This document shows positions 34,438 to 44,043 of a stretch of 64,000 nt of DNA, one piece after another. The stretch lies in contig NZ_JBGCCU010000027.1 of NCBI RefSeq assembly GCF_041261445.1, positions 62,001 to 126,000 on the forward strand, read 5' to 3'. Both the position numbers and the translations under genes were made by a program. Position 1 is the stretch's first letter; every line of letters starts with the position of its first letter. The notes beneath the pieces are model-generated. The model was not told the origin of the DNA, did not search any database, and worked only from the letters and a program-made list of their open reading frames with translations. Source of the DNA: Catenulispora sp. EB89. GTDB lineage: Bacteria > Actinomycetota > Actinomycetes > Streptomycetales > Catenulisporaceae.

Positions 34438-35994
34438 TCACGCCGCAGCAGCCACAGCCTTCGCGGCCCGCTCGTGCTTGTCCAGCCGGTACAGGTGGAA
34501 GGAGAACACCACCGCCACCAGCGTCACCACCACGCCGGCGCCCGACAGGTAGGCCATGGCGTGGCCCGCGGAGTGCACCGCGTGCCCGGCGGCGATCGTC
34601 AGGTACAGCGTGCCCAGCGAGGCGATGCCCACGACCTGCGCCAGCTGCGCGTTCGTGGCCAGCGTGCCGGAGGCGTCGGCCGCGTCGGTGACCGGCACCC
34701 GCATCAGGGCCAGCGTCATCGTCGGGGCGTTGCCCAGGCCGATGCCCAGACCGAAGACCATCTGGTTCAGGTAGAACCACAGGCCGCCGTAGCCGCCGTC
34801 CTTGAACATCCAGATCTGCGCCGCCATGCTGGCCGCGCCGACCAGCAGGCCGAGCACCGACAGTCGGCGGACCAGGTGCGCCGGGATGTTCCGCCAGAAG
34901 TAGCTCACCAGGCCGAACGAGGCCGCGCACGGGGCGAAGGCCAGGCCGGTCTTCAGCGCGCTGAAGCCCAGCGCGCCCTGCAGGTGGATCGCGGTGGCGA
35001 ACAGGTTGCCGGCGTAGACCGTCATGACCAGGAAGATCACGACCAGCGAGGGCTTCATCCCGGACATCGACAGGATCCGGCCCGGCAGGATCGGCGGGGT
35101 GCCGCGGCGCGCCACCCGGCGCTCGACGGCCAGGAACAGCGCCAGCAGCGGCACGGTCAGGGCCAGCAGCACCCAGCCCCAGACCGGCCAGTGCTCGTCG
35201 TGGCCCAGCACCAGCGGCACCACCAGGGCCAGGATGGTCGGCGACAGGGTCAGCACGCCGGCCAGGTCCACCTTGTTGCCGGCCGCGGTGTTCTGCGGCT
35301 TCACCGAGGGCAGCGAGCGCATCGCCGCGATGTACAGCACGATCCCGATCGGCACGTTCACCAGGAACACCGGCCGCCACGACCACCCGAACAGGTTCGC
35401 GGTCACCAGCACGCCGCCGAGCACCTGCCCGACCACGATCCCGGAGGCCAGCACCGCGGTCCAGGCGCTCATCGCCTTGGCCCGGGCCTCGCCCTGGAAG
35501 TTCTGCTGGATCAGGCTGAGCACCTGCGGCAGCATGATCGCCGCGGCTATGCCCTGGATCACCCGGAAGACGATCAGCTCGCCGCTGTTCTGCGCGACGC
35601 CGCAGGCCAGCGAGGCGATGGTGAAGCCGGCCAGCCCGGCCTTGAACAGCCGCTCGTGGCCCAGGATGCGGCCCAGCCGGGCCCCGGTCACCAGCAGCAC
35701 CGCGTAGGCGATGATGTAGCCGGCGGCGACCAGCTGCAGGCTGGCGCCGTTGGCGTGCAGCTTCTCGCGGATGCTGGGCAGTGCCACGTTGACGATCGAG
35801 CCGTCCAGCAGGGCCATGAAGTAGCCGACCAGGATGGTGGCCAGGATCAGCCCCGACCGGCGGTTGCCGGCCGGGGCGTCCGCAGCGCCCGGCGTACGCT
35901 GGTGTCTTGGCGGGTTTAAGGTCGCGGCGCCCGCGCCGGCGGAGGTCGTCATCTGGTTCGGTCCGGTCCCGGACGCGCTCAAGGTCTTGGTCAC
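34438..35994 (-). CDS. MFS drug exporter, DHA2 (14-helix) family
   Basis: 518 residues with about 14 membrane helices. Motif A-type GARLGRILGHERLF (about 105-118) and motif C-type VLASGIVVGQVLGGVLV identify a proton-driven antiporter of the EmrB/QacA group; LDGSIVNVALPSI is the DHA2 motif D1. It probably exports hydrophobic drugs or metabolites. The ~45-residue N-terminal extension is low-complexity. It starts at a GTG divergent from a helix-turn-helix regulator gene about 100 bp away, the usual arrangement for a controlled exporter. A TAGGAT on this strand at 36040-36045 may be the -10. Confidence 0.9.
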   Translation of the reverse strand: MTKTLSASGTGPNQMTTSAGAGAATLNPPRHQRTPGAADAPAGNRRSGLILATILVGYFMALLDGSIVNVALPSIREKLHANGASLQLVAAGYIIAYAVLLVTGARLGRILGHERLFKAGLAGFTIASLACGVAQNSGELIVFRVIQGIAAAIMLPQVLSLIQQNFQGEARAKAMSAWTAVLASGIVVGQVLGGVLVTANLFGWSWRPVFLVNVPIGIVLYIAAMRSLPSVKPQNTAAGNKVDLAGVLTLSPTILALVVPLVLGHDEHWPVWGWVLLALTVPLLALFLAVERRVARRGTPPILPGRILSMSGMKPSLVVIFLVMTVYAGNLFATAIHLQGALGFSALKTGLAFAPCAASFGLVSYFWRNIPAHLVRRLSVLGLLVGAASMAAQIWMFKDGGYGGLWFYLNQMVFGLGIGLGNAPTMTLALMRVPVTDAADASGTLATNAQLAQVVGIASLGTLYLTIAAGHAVHSAGHAMAYLSGAGVVVTLVAVVFSFHLYRLDKHERAAKAVAAAA

Positions 35995-36021
35995 AACACC
36001 AGGATGCGCCGGACTTTATGG

Positions 36022-36070
36022 GGGTACCAGGAGTCCCGTTATCCTATTACCAGCAGTACCTGGCACCAGG
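36022..36070. promoter_or_regulatory. Divergent promoter/operator between MFS gene and regulator
   Basis: GGTACCAGG-type half-sites occur here in both orientations (36023-36031, and again within 36054-36070), around an AT-rich block that contains the minus-strand TAGGAT. This is a plausible operator for the adjacent regulator. Low confidence without binding data. Confidence 0.35.
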
Positions 36071-36095
36071 ATGTCCGAGGATGCATCATGGTGGT

Positions 36096-37025
36096 GTGAG
36101 CATAGACGTTTCCCTCCCGCCGCTGTCCCCGGTTCGTGCCCCCGCCAAGGACGCCGCGCCGCGCCGCTCGGAGCTGGCCTCGTTCCTGCGCAGCCGGCGC
36201 GAGCGGCTCGACCCGGAGGTTCTGGGCCTGCCCACCGGCACCCGGCGCCGCACCCCGGGCCTGCGCCGCGAGGAGGTCGCGCAGCTCGCCGGCGTGGGGG
36301 TGACCTGGTACACCTGGCTGGAGCAGGGCCGGCAGATCAACGCCAGCGTCCAGGTCCTGGACGCGGTGGCCCGCACGCTGCGCCTGGACCCGGCCGAGAC
36401 CGAGCACCTGTACCAGCTGGCCGACGTCCCGGCGGTCCCCGCGGTGAGCGGGTGCCGGCGCCTGGACCCGGAGGTCCAGGAGATCCTGGACGGCCTGGAC
36501 CCGCTGCCGGCTTCGGTGATCAACGGCCGCAACGACATCCTGGCCTGGAACCGCCCCTACGCGCTGCTGTTCCCGTTCCTGGTGAACCTGCCCGAGGACA
36601 AGCGGAACTCGCTGTGGTCGTGCTTCACCAGCCCCAAGTGCTGCCACCCGTTCGTGAACCGCCAGGAGGACCTGGCCCGGATGGTCGCGAACTTCCGCGC
36701 CCGCTACGGCCGGCACGTCGGCGAGCCGGCCTGGGACGAGTTCGTGAAGCGGCTGTGCGCGGCCAGCCCGGAGTTCGCCGAGCTGTGGGCCGAGCACGGC
36801 GTGGCCGACGGCGGCGTCCGGGTGAAGGTCTTCCGGCACCCGGCGATCGGCGAGCTCAACGTCGTGGTCACCACGTTCGACGTGGCCGCGACCCCGGAGA
36901 CCCGGATGACCGTCTACACCCCGAACGACGCGGGCACCCGCGAGCGCTTCGAGCTGCTGCGCAGCGAGAGCCTGCCGACCGGCATGACCTACCCCTGCGG
37001 CCACAGCTTCGACGCTCCGGCGTAG
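36096..37025 (+). CDS. Helix-turn-helix regulator with MmyB-like ligand domain
   Basis: 309 residues from the GTG at 36096, 6 nt after a -10-like CATCAT; an ATG at 36081 is the alternative. The N-terminal XRE-type HTH (about 22-95) has LRREEVAQLAGVGVTWYTWL and the QGRQINAS segment. A C-terminal domain of about 180 residues (VINGRNDILAWNRPYALLF, then a late FRHPAIGELNV) matches the MmyB-like ligand-binding domain. These regulators often control an adjacent transporter or dehydrogenase, here probably the divergent MFS exporter. Ligand unknown. Confidence 0.85.
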   Translation: MSIDVSLPPLSPVRAPAKDAAPRRSELASFLRSRRERLDPEVLGLPTGTRRRTPGLRREEVAQLAGVGVTWYTWLEQGRQINASVQVLDAVARTLRLDPAETEHLYQLADVPAVPAVSGCRRLDPEVQEILDGLDPLPASVINGRNDILAWNRPYALLFPFLVNLPEDKRNSLWSCFTSPKCCHPFVNRQEDLARMVANFRARYGRHVGEPAWDEFVKRLCAASPEFAELWAEHGVADGGVRVKVFRHPAIGELNVVVTTFDVAATPETRMTVYTPNDAGTRERFELLRSESLPTGMTYPCGHSFDAPA

Positions 37026-37071
37026 GCCGCAGATTTTCATAGGGTGCAGATCTTCGTGGGGTACAGATCAG

Positions 37072-37077
37072 TAAAGT
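37072..37077 (+). promoter_or_regulatory. -10 box of aroH
   Basis: TAAAGT followed by 6 nt and then the ATG at 37084, consistent with leaderless translation. Confidence 0.6.
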
Positions 37078-37083
37078 GGTCGC

Positions 37084-37446
37084 ATGGCAGTCCGGGCGGT
37101 ACGAGGCGCGATCCAGTTGGACCACGATGACCGGGACCACCTGTTGGCCGGCACCACGGAGCTGGTCAAGGAGGTGATGGAGCAGAACGGCTTCGCCGTC
37201 GACGACCTGATCAGCATGCTGTTCACGGCTACCCCGGACCTGCACAGCGAGTTCCCGGCGCTGGCCGCGCGCGAGCTCGGCATCGTCGACGTGCCGCTGA
37301 TGTGCGCGCAGGAGATCGACGTCGCCGGCGCGATGCCGCGTGTGGTCCGCCTGCTGGCGCACGTAGAGACCCTGCGTAGCAAGCATGAAATTCAGCACGT
37401 TTACCTCGGTGGCGCGGCGGCTTTGCGCAAGGACATCGCGCAGTAG
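37084..37446 (+). CDS. aroH: Chorismate mutase, AroH type
   Basis: 120 residues, the size and fold class of Bacillus-type monofunctional chorismate mutase. The pattern is complete: VRAVRGAIQLDHDDRDHLL (active-site Arg near residue 6), MLFTATPDLHSEFPALAARE (about 59-78), VPLMCAQEIDVAGAMPRVVR (catalytic Arg). It rearranges chorismate to prephenate, the branch to tyrosine and phenylalanine. tyrA follows after 30 bp with its own -10 box, so the two steps of tyrosine synthesis are adjacent. Confidence 0.93.
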   Translation: MAVRAVRGAIQLDHDDRDHLLAGTTELVKEVMEQNGFAVDDLISMLFTATPDLHSEFPALAARELGIVDVPLMCAQEIDVAGAMPRVVRLLAHVETLRSKHEIQHVYLGGAAALRKDIAQ

Positions 37447-37476
37447 TTCGCCTGTCGGGCCGATAGGGTTGCTTTT

Positions 37477-38562
37477 ATGCGCTCCGCCCTCGTCGTCGGT
37501 ACCGGACTCATCGGCACGTCCATCGCCTTGGCGTTGGCGCGTCGCGGTATCGAGGTGTACCTGAGCGACACCGACGAGGCCGCCGCGCGGACCGCGGCCT
37601 CCCTGGGCGCCGGCCACAACGGCCGCCCGACCCAGCCGGTGGACGTCGCCATCCTGGCCGTGCCGCCGGCGCGCATAGGGCGCGTCCTGGCCGAGGCGCA
37701 GCGCGAGGACTGGGCCCGCGTCTACACCGACGTGGCCTCGGTCAAGGCGCTGGTGCACGGCTCCGCCGAGGAGGCCGGCGCCGACCTGAGCCGCTTCATC
37801 GGCGGCCATCCGCTGGCCGGCCGCGAGCGCTCCGGCCCGCTGGCCGCCCGCGCCGACCTGTTCGAGGGCCGTCCCTGGGTGCTGACCCCCGGCCCGACCA
37901 CGTCCCGTGACGCCCTGAACCAGGCACTGGAGCTGGTCTCGCTGTGCGGCGCGGTGCCGGTGGTGATGGATACCGAGGAGCACGACCACGCCGTGGCGCT
38001 GATCTCGCACGCGCCGCACCTGGTCGCCGCGCTCATGGCCGCGCGCCTGGAGAACGCCCGCGAGGAGTCGGTGCGCATCTCCGGTACCGGTATCCGGGAT
38101 CTGACACGCATCGCCGGCGGCGCCCCGGAGCTGTGGGAGGACATCCTGTCGGCCAACGCCCCGGCGATCGCCGAGGTCCTGGCCGCCTACGCCGCGGACC
38201 TGAACGAGGCCGTCGACGCGCTGCGCGCGGTGGCCGGCTCCGATGCCGACGCCGCCAAGCGCGGGGCCACCGACCTGGCCGAACTGCTGCGCCGCGGCAA
38301 CGCCGGCCACGCCCGCATCCCCGGCAAGCACGGAGCGGCTTCGGCCTCTTACACCGCGGTACCGGTGCTGATCTCCGACCGTCCCGGCGAGCTGGCGCGG
38401 CTGTTCGCCACCGCCGGCAGCCTGGGTGTGAACATCGAGGACGTCCGCATCGACCACTCCCCGGGCCGCGAGGCCGGCCTGGTGGAACTGCTGGTCGACC
38501 CGGCCGTGGCCGACCGCCTCTCGGCGGATCTGGCCGCGTCCGGCTGGCGGGTCCAGTCCTGA
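37477..38562 (+). CDS. tyrA: Prephenate dehydrogenase
   Basis: 361 residues. The N-terminal Rossmann motif is VVGTGLIGTSIALALA (about 5-20), followed by DVASVKALVHG and IGGHPLAGRERSG with the catalytic His region (about 109-120), then an alpha-helical dimerisation domain. A C-terminal ACT domain (about 295-360, LISDRPGELARLFATAGSLG) probably gives feedback control by tyrosine. The enzyme oxidatively decarboxylates prephenate with NAD. The ATG at 37477 lies 7 nt after TAGGGT (37464-37469), which suggests a leaderless mRNA. Confidence 0.93.
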   Translation: MRSALVVGTGLIGTSIALALARRGIEVYLSDTDEAAARTAASLGAGHNGRPTQPVDVAILAVPPARIGRVLAEAQREDWARVYTDVASVKALVHGSAEEAGADLSRFIGGHPLAGRERSGPLAARADLFEGRPWVLTPGPTTSRDALNQALELVSLCGAVPVVMDTEEHDHAVALISHAPHLVAALMAARLENAREESVRISGTGIRDLTRIAGGAPELWEDILSANAPAIAEVLAAYAADLNEAVDALRAVAGSDADAAKRGATDLAELLRRGNAGHARIPGKHGAASASYTAVPVLISDRPGELARLFATAGSLGVNIEDVRIDHSPGREAGLVELLVDPAVADRLSADLAASGWRVQS

Positions 38563-38613
38563 CCGCGCCGATCCGCCACGGGCTGACGGTCCCACCGTCT
38601 ACGGTGGACCTCT

Positions 38614-39804
38614 ATGCGATTCCTGCACACCGCCGACTGGCAGCTCGGCATGAGCCGCCGGTTCCTGGACCCCGAACGCCAGGGCCAGTTCGACGCCGCG
38701 CGGCGTGACGTGCTCGCCACGCTCGGCCGCCTGGCGGTGTCCGAGGGCTGCGAAGCGGTGGTGGTCGGCGGGGACGTGTTCGAGACGAACGCCGAGTCAG
38801 CGCGCACGGTGCGGCAGGCCATGGAGAAGCTGAAGGACCTGCCGCTGAAGGTGTTCCTGCTGCCGGGCAACCACGATCCGCTGAACGCGGCGTCGATCTG
38901 GGACTCGGAGCGCTTCCTGCGCGCGTGCCCGGAGAACGTGGTGGTGCTGCGCGACGAGAAGCCCGTCGAGGTGCGTCCCGGCTTCGAGGTCGTGGGCGCG
39001 CCGTGGCGCTCCAAGCGGCCGACGTCGGACCTGCTCGGCGACCTGCTCACCGCCCTCGACCCGGCCTCGCCGGGCGTGGTGCGCGTCGCCGTCGGCCACG
39101 GCGCGGTGGACGCGGTCGCCCCGCAGTCCGACCCGGTGGCGCTGATCCGGATCGCCGGCGTGCGCGCGGCGCTGGAGGCCGGGAAGGCACACTACGTCGC
39201 GCTCGGTGACCGGCATTCGACCACTGAGGTCACGCCCCGGGTGTGGTACTCGGGGGCGCCGGAGCCGACGGACTTCGACGAGGTGGACGCCGGCAACGTC
39301 CTGATCGTGGAGATCGACGAGGCCGACCTCCAGGGGCCGCCGACAGTGACCCGGCACCGGGTCGGGACCTGGCGGTTCGAGCCGGTCACGGTCGAGGTCT
39401 CCGGCGCGGCCGACGTCGCGGCGCTCCGCGACCGGCTGGCGGCGCGGCCGGACAAGGACCGGACGATCCTGAACTTCGCGCTCCGCGGGACCCTGTCGGT
39501 CGCCGAGAAGGACGCGCTCGACGCGGTCCGGGAGGAGGCCGCCGACCTGTTCGCCGGCTTCCGCGACTCGTCGAGCCGCACCGACCTGGCGATCCGCCCC
39601 GCCGACGACGACTTCGACGCGCTCGGCCTGACCGGCTTCGCGGCGCGGGCGCTGGAGGACCTGCGGGAGCTGGCGGCCGCCGGCGATGAGGCGACCGCGC
39701 GGCAGGCTTCGGACGCGCTCGGGCTGCTGGTGCGGCTCTCGGGCTCCGGTTCCGGTTCCGGCTCCGGTTCTGTCGTCGGTTCCGTCTCCGGGAGGGCTTC
39801 GTGA
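38614..39804 (+). CDS. Metallophosphoesterase nuclease subunit (YhaO/SbcD-like)
   Basis: 396 residues. The Mre11/SbcD-type calcineurin fold is complete: RFLHTADWQLG, VVVGGDVFETNAESA, LLPGNHDPLN (about 87-96), VAVGHGAVD (His) and YVALGDRHS. Partnered with the ATPase encoded next, it should form an SbcCD/YhaON-type complex that opens hairpins and processes DNA ends. The C-terminus ends in a Ser-Gly run coded by repeats of GGYTCC (about 39739-39795). The stop overlaps the ATPase start by 4 bp. The start lies 8 nt after TACGGT. Confidence 0.88.
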   Translation: MRFLHTADWQLGMSRRFLDPERQGQFDAARRDVLATLGRLAVSEGCEAVVVGGDVFETNAESARTVRQAMEKLKDLPLKVFLLPGNHDPLNAASIWDSERFLRACPENVVVLRDEKPVEVRPGFEVVGAPWRSKRPTSDLLGDLLTALDPASPGVVRVAVGHGAVDAVAPQSDPVALIRIAGVRAALEAGKAHYVALGDRHSTTEVTPRVWYSGAPEPTDFDEVDAGNVLIVEIDEADLQGPPTVTRHRVGTWRFEPVTVEVSGAADVAALRDRLAARPDKDRTILNFALRGTLSVAEKDALDAVREEAADLFAGFRDSSSRTDLAIRPADDDFDALGLTGFAARALEDLRELAAAGDEATARQASDALGLLVRLSGSGSGSGSGSVVGSVSGRAS

Positions 39805-42707
39805 GGCTGCTGCGGATCCGGCTGACCGACTTCCGCGGCGTCGCCGACCGGGAGCTGACGTTCGCCGAGCACGGTGTGACCGTGGTCGAGGGCCCGAACG
39901 AGTCCGGCAAGAGCAGCACCATCGAGGCCTTCGGCCTGCTGCTGGACGAGCTCGACTCCTCCCGCAAGGAGGCGGTGCGCGCCGTCAAGCCACGGCACAG
40001 CGACGCCAGCCCCGAGGTCGAGGCCGAGTTCCGGGTCGGCGGGTACCACCTGGTGTACCGCAAGCGCTGGCTGCGTCCGCTGACCGAGCTGCGGATCCTC
40101 GCGCCGTCCCCGGAGACGCTGACCGGACGCGAGGCGCACGAGCGGGTCCTGGCGATCCTGAATCAGGCCACGGACTACGACCTGTTCAAGGCCCTGCGCG
40201 TGTTGCAGGACAAGCCCTTCGACGTGGACCGCATCGCCGGCAGCGCCTCCCTGCGCGCGGCCCTGGACACGGCCGCCGGCGGTGCCTCGGGCCCCGGCGC
40301 GGCTGACGAGGACACGCTGGTCCAGCGCGTCGAGAAGGAGTTCGCGCGCTACTTCACCGCGAAGAACCGCCAGCCGACGGGGGAGTACCGGACCAAGCTG
40401 GACGCGTCCGCGACCGCCACGTCCGAGGCCGCCGAGCTGGCGGCGACGCTGGCGCGCGTCGAGGCCGACACCGAGCGCCACGGCGAGGTCACCGCGCGCC
40501 TGACCGACCTGCAGCAGCGGCTGCTGACCGACCGCGGCGACGTCGAGAAGTACGGCCGGCGCGCCAAGCACGTGGAGACCCTGCGGGCCCGCCGCGACGG
40601 CGCCGACGCGCTGGTGGACCGGGCCTCGCGCGACGCGGAACTGGCCGCCGGCGCCTGGGAGGCGCGGCAGGCGCTGGTGCAGAGCGTGAGCGACTACCAG
40701 GGCGAACTCGCCACGCTCACCACGCAGATCGCCGCACACGCCGAACTCCGCACCGAAGCCGACGACCGCCGCACCGGCGCCCTGGCGATGCACCGCACCG
40801 CCGACGAGGCACACCGCCACGCGCTGCGCCGCTACCAGGAAGCCGACGCCGACTACCGCTGGATGCGCGACGCCTACGAACTCGAACGCGTCCGCGCCGA
40901 CCGCGAAGCCCTGTCCGAATCCGACCGCGAAGTCGAGCTCGCCGCCGCCGAGACCGCTGCCACCGAGATCGACGACCGCGCGGTCGACGCGATCGACAAA
41001 GCCGACCGTAGCGTCCGCGACGCCCGCACCACGATCGAGGTCGCCGCCGCGACGGTCCGCGTCGAGCGGCTCGGGAGCGCGGTGGTGACGGTGTCGGCGG
41101 CCGACGCGCTGGCGGCCGGCAGTTCAGGGATGCTCGGCACCGAGCAGACCAGCCAGTCCGCCGCCGCAGCGCTTCCTGAAGCGCGCGCAGCAGGCTCGCT
41201 GGCGGCCGAGCAAACCGGTGCTACTGCGGTGCTCGCGGCGCATGCTGGTCTGCTTGATGCCGAGCAAGCAGGCGCTTCTGTGCCTGAAGCCCGCGCCGGC
41301 GCGGCGGCATCGCTGATCCCCGAAGCCCGCACTGTCGCCGCGCTCGCCGACCCCCTCGTCCGCCGCATCACCGACCACCTCGTCATCGAAGCCGAAGGCG
41401 TCCTGCGCGTCACCCTCGCCCCCGGCGCCAGCGAGCGCGAGCTCCGCGCCGAGCTCGACACCGCCGAGGCCGCCCTCGCCACGCTCTGCCTCCAGGCCGG
41501 CGTGCGCGACCTCGCCTCCGCCCGCGTGCGCCTCCAGCGGCACGTCGAGGCGCGGGCCGCGCTGGCCGCCGCCGAGTCCGCGCGCAAGAAGCTGAGCAAG
41601 GACCCTGCCGCGCTCGCCGATGAGCAGGCTCGGCTTGAGGCGCGCATCGCCGACCACCTCGATCGTCGCGATCCCTCCGTCCTGCCGCCGGTCGATCGCG
41701 ACGAGGCCGACACCGTCGCCGAGCTCCGGCGCGCCGAGTCCGAGGAGACCGCCGCCAACCTGGAGCGCGCCTCCGACGCTCTGCGGCTGGCCGAGGTGCG
41801 GGCCAACGAGCTCGCCGCCGAGGCCCAGAAGCTCGCCGGGCGCGCCGAGCACCTGGCCGCCGAGTACGAGGCCGCCGGGGCCCGGCTGGCCCAGGCCCGG
41901 CTCGCCGCCGCCGATCCGGTGGTCGAGGAGCGCGACGCCGACGCGGCCAAGGCGCTCGCCACCGCCGTCCAGGACCGGGCCGCGCACGAGGCCGCCTACC
42001 GCGAGGCCGAGCCCGAGCAGGTCGAGCTGCTGCTGCGCAATGCCCGTGACGTCGTGGGCCGTACCGAGTCCGAGATCAAGGACACCCGCGAAGCCCTCCA
42101 GCACCTCGCCGGGCGCCTGGACGCCGTCGGCGACGACCTCGCCGACCGGCACCGCGAAGCCGAGGCCCGCCGCGACGCCGCTGAGCGCGACCTGGCCTCG
42201 GTCACGGCCCGCGCCGAGGCCGCGCAGCTGCTCCACGAAACCCTCCTGCGCCGCCGCGACGAGGCCACCCGCGCCTATCAGGGCCCGTTCAAGGAGCAGG
42301 TCGAGCGCTTCGGCCGCCTGGTGTTCGGGGCCTCGTTCGGCGTCGCCGTGGACGCCGACCTGCGCATCGCCTCCCGGACCCTCGACGGCCGCACCGACCC
42401 CTACGCCGAGCTCTCGACCGGTGCGCGCGAAGCCGTCGCGATGTGCGTGCGCCTGGCGTGCGCCGCGCTGGTCGGGCCGGACGGCGGCGTCCCGGTGATC
42501 ATCGACGACGCGCTCGGCGCCGCCGACCCCGGCCGCCGCCGCATGCTCGGCGCGCTCCTCAACCACGCAGGCGGCGCCGGAAGCACGCCCGAACCCACCC
42601 AAATCATCATCTTCACCTGCGACCCGGACCGCTATCGAGCCGTTGGCTCGGCGCAAGTCCGCTCGCTGGGCCACAATAACGATCGTGACGAAAGCGCGGC
42701 CCAGTGA
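39801..42707 (+). CDS. AAA ATPase with coiled coils (YhaN/SbcC-like)
   Basis: 968 residues, coupled to the nuclease gene (GTGA). The N-terminal Walker A is EGPNESGKSS (about 32-41). Long Ala/Glu/Arg-rich coiled coils fill the middle, and the C-terminus has the ABC-type signature YAELSTGAREAVAMCVRLA and Walker B VPVIIDDALGAAD. It is the SMC/Rad50-like partner of the preceding nuclease. No Cys-x-x-Cys zinc hook is present; at the midpoint (about 436-513) there is instead an Ala-rich stretch with recurring PEARA and EQxG elements. The missing hook favours YhaN over classical SbcC. Confidence 0.85.
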   Translation: MRLLRIRLTDFRGVADRELTFAEHGVTVVEGPNESGKSSTIEAFGLLLDELDSSRKEAVRAVKPRHSDASPEVEAEFRVGGYHLVYRKRWLRPLTELRILAPSPETLTGREAHERVLAILNQATDYDLFKALRVLQDKPFDVDRIAGSASLRAALDTAAGGASGPGAADEDTLVQRVEKEFARYFTAKNRQPTGEYRTKLDASATATSEAAELAATLARVEADTERHGEVTARLTDLQQRLLTDRGDVEKYGRRAKHVETLRARRDGADALVDRASRDAELAAGAWEARQALVQSVSDYQGELATLTTQIAAHAELRTEADDRRTGALAMHRTADEAHRHALRRYQEADADYRWMRDAYELERVRADREALSESDREVELAAAETAATEIDDRAVDAIDKADRSVRDARTTIEVAAATVRVERLGSAVVTVSAADALAAGSSGMLGTEQTSQSAAAALPEARAAGSLAAEQTGATAVLAAHAGLLDAEQAGASVPEARAGAAASLIPEARTVAALADPLVRRITDHLVIEAEGVLRVTLAPGASERELRAELDTAEAALATLCLQAGVRDLASARVRLQRHVEARAALAAAESARKKLSKDPAALADEQARLEARIADHLDRRDPSVLPPVDRDEADTVAELRRAESEETAANLERASDALRLAEVRANELAAEAQKLAGRAEHLAAEYEAAGARLAQARLAAADPVVEERDADAAKALATAVQDRAAHEAAYREAEPEQVELLLRNARDVVGRTESEIKDTREALQHLAGRLDAVGDDLADRHREAEARRDAAERDLASVTARAEAAQLLHETLLRRRDEATRAYQGPFKEQVERFGRLVFGASFGVAVDADLRIASRTLDGRTDPYAELSTGAREAVAMCVRLACAALVGPDGGVPVIIDDALGAADPGRRRMLGALLNHAGGAGSTPEPTQIIIFTCDPDRYRAVGSAQVRSLGHNNDRDESAAQ

Positions 42708-43962
42708 ACCGCTGACCACCAGCGAACTGCAGAAGCGCCACGGGATGCGCCGCATGAAGAGCGTGGCGACCGGGTTCCTGCTGGGAGCCGCGGTCGTCTA
42801 CATCACCATGAAGATCCTCCAGAACCACGGCGTCACCGGCTGGACCGGCTACATCCAGGCCGCCGCCGAGGCCGGCATGGTCGGCGGCCTGGCCGACTGG
42901 TTCGCCGTCACGGCCCTGTTCAAGCACCCGCTGGGCCTGCCGATCCCGCACACCGCGATCATCCCCAAGCGCAAGGACGCGTTCGGCGAGGGCCTGGGCG
43001 AGTTCGTCGGCGAGAACTTCCTGTCCGAGGACGTCATCCGCGGCCGGCTGTCCGCCCTGGGCATCTCCCGCCGCACCGGCCAGTGGCTCTCGCAGCCGGA
43101 GAACGCCGCCCGCGTCACCAAGGAGCTGGCCACCGCGGTGCGCGGCGTGCTGACCGTGCTGCGCGACGAGGACATCCAGAAGATCCTCGGCGAGGCCGTC
43201 ACCACCCGGCTGGCCAAGGCCGACCTCGCCACCCCGCTCGGCGGCCTGCTCCAGCGCGTCACCGAGTCCGGGAACCACCACCAGGTCGTCGACATGATCG
43301 CGGTGCGCGCCCACGACTGGCTGGAGGCGCACCCCGAGGCGATCAACAACGCGGTCTCCAACGAGGCCCCGCTGTGGTCCCCGCGCTTCCTGGACGACGC
43401 CGTCGCCCGCCGCATCCAGCGCGAGCTGGTGAAGCTGGCCGGCAGCGTCCGCGACGACCAGAACCACCCGGTGCGCGGCGCGCTGGACCGCTTCCTCGCC
43501 GACTACGCCCAGGAGCTGAAGACCGACCCGGCGACCCGCGCGCGCGTCGACAAGTTCAAGACCGAGCTGCTGGACCACCCCGCGTTGCAGGGCCTGGTCG
43601 GCTCGGGCTGGACCGCCATGCGCCAGGCGGTGATAGAGGCCGCCGAGGACCCGGGCAGCGACCTGCAGATCCGGGCGCGCGAGGGTCTGCAGAGCCTGGG
43701 CCACCGCCTGGAGACCGACACCACCATCCAGGAGAAGGCCGACGGCTGGGTCCGCGAGGTGGCGGTGCATCTGGTGACCACCTACCGCCAGGAGATCACG
43801 TCCCTGATCACCGACACCGTCGCGGCCTGGGACGGCCCGGCCACCTCCCGCAAGATCGAGCTCCAGGTCGGCCGGGACCTGCAGTTCATCCGGATCAACG
43901 GCACGGTGGTCGGCGCGCTGGCCGGGCTGCTGATCTACACGATCACGCAACTCACGCTGTAG
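42685..43962 (+). CDS. DUF445 family membrane protein
   Basis: 425 residues from a GTG at 42685, 7 nt after the -10-like CACAAT (42672-42677), inside the last 23 bp of the ATPase gene. Family marks are the N-terminal membrane helix (ATGFLLGAAVVYITMKIL), EAGMVGGLADWFAVTALFKHP (about 62-82), PIPHTAIIPKRKDAFGEGLG, a long helical middle and a C-terminal membrane helix (GALAGLLIYTITQLTL). The function of DUF445 is unknown. Confidence 0.88.
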   Translation: MTKARPSEPLTTSELQKRHGMRRMKSVATGFLLGAAVVYITMKILQNHGVTGWTGYIQAAAEAGMVGGLADWFAVTALFKHPLGLPIPHTAIIPKRKDAFGEGLGEFVGENFLSEDVIRGRLSALGISRRTGQWLSQPENAARVTKELATAVRGVLTVLRDEDIQKILGEAVTTRLAKADLATPLGGLLQRVTESGNHHQVVDMIAVRAHDWLEAHPEAINNAVSNEAPLWSPRFLDDAVARRIQRELVKLAGSVRDDQNHPVRGALDRFLADYAQELKTDPATRARVDKFKTELLDHPALQGLVGSGWTAMRQAVIEAAEDPGSDLQIRAREGLQSLGHRLETDTTIQEKADGWVREVAVHLVTTYRQEITSLITDTVAAWDGPATSRKIELQVGRDLQFIRINGTVVGALAGLLIYTITQLTL

Positions 43963-44043
43963 GCACTCCTCCGCTGTAAGCACTCCTACGCTGTCGGCAG
44001 ACAGAGGTGGCCCCCGCCCTCCGCCCCCTGCGAGGGTGGCCCC

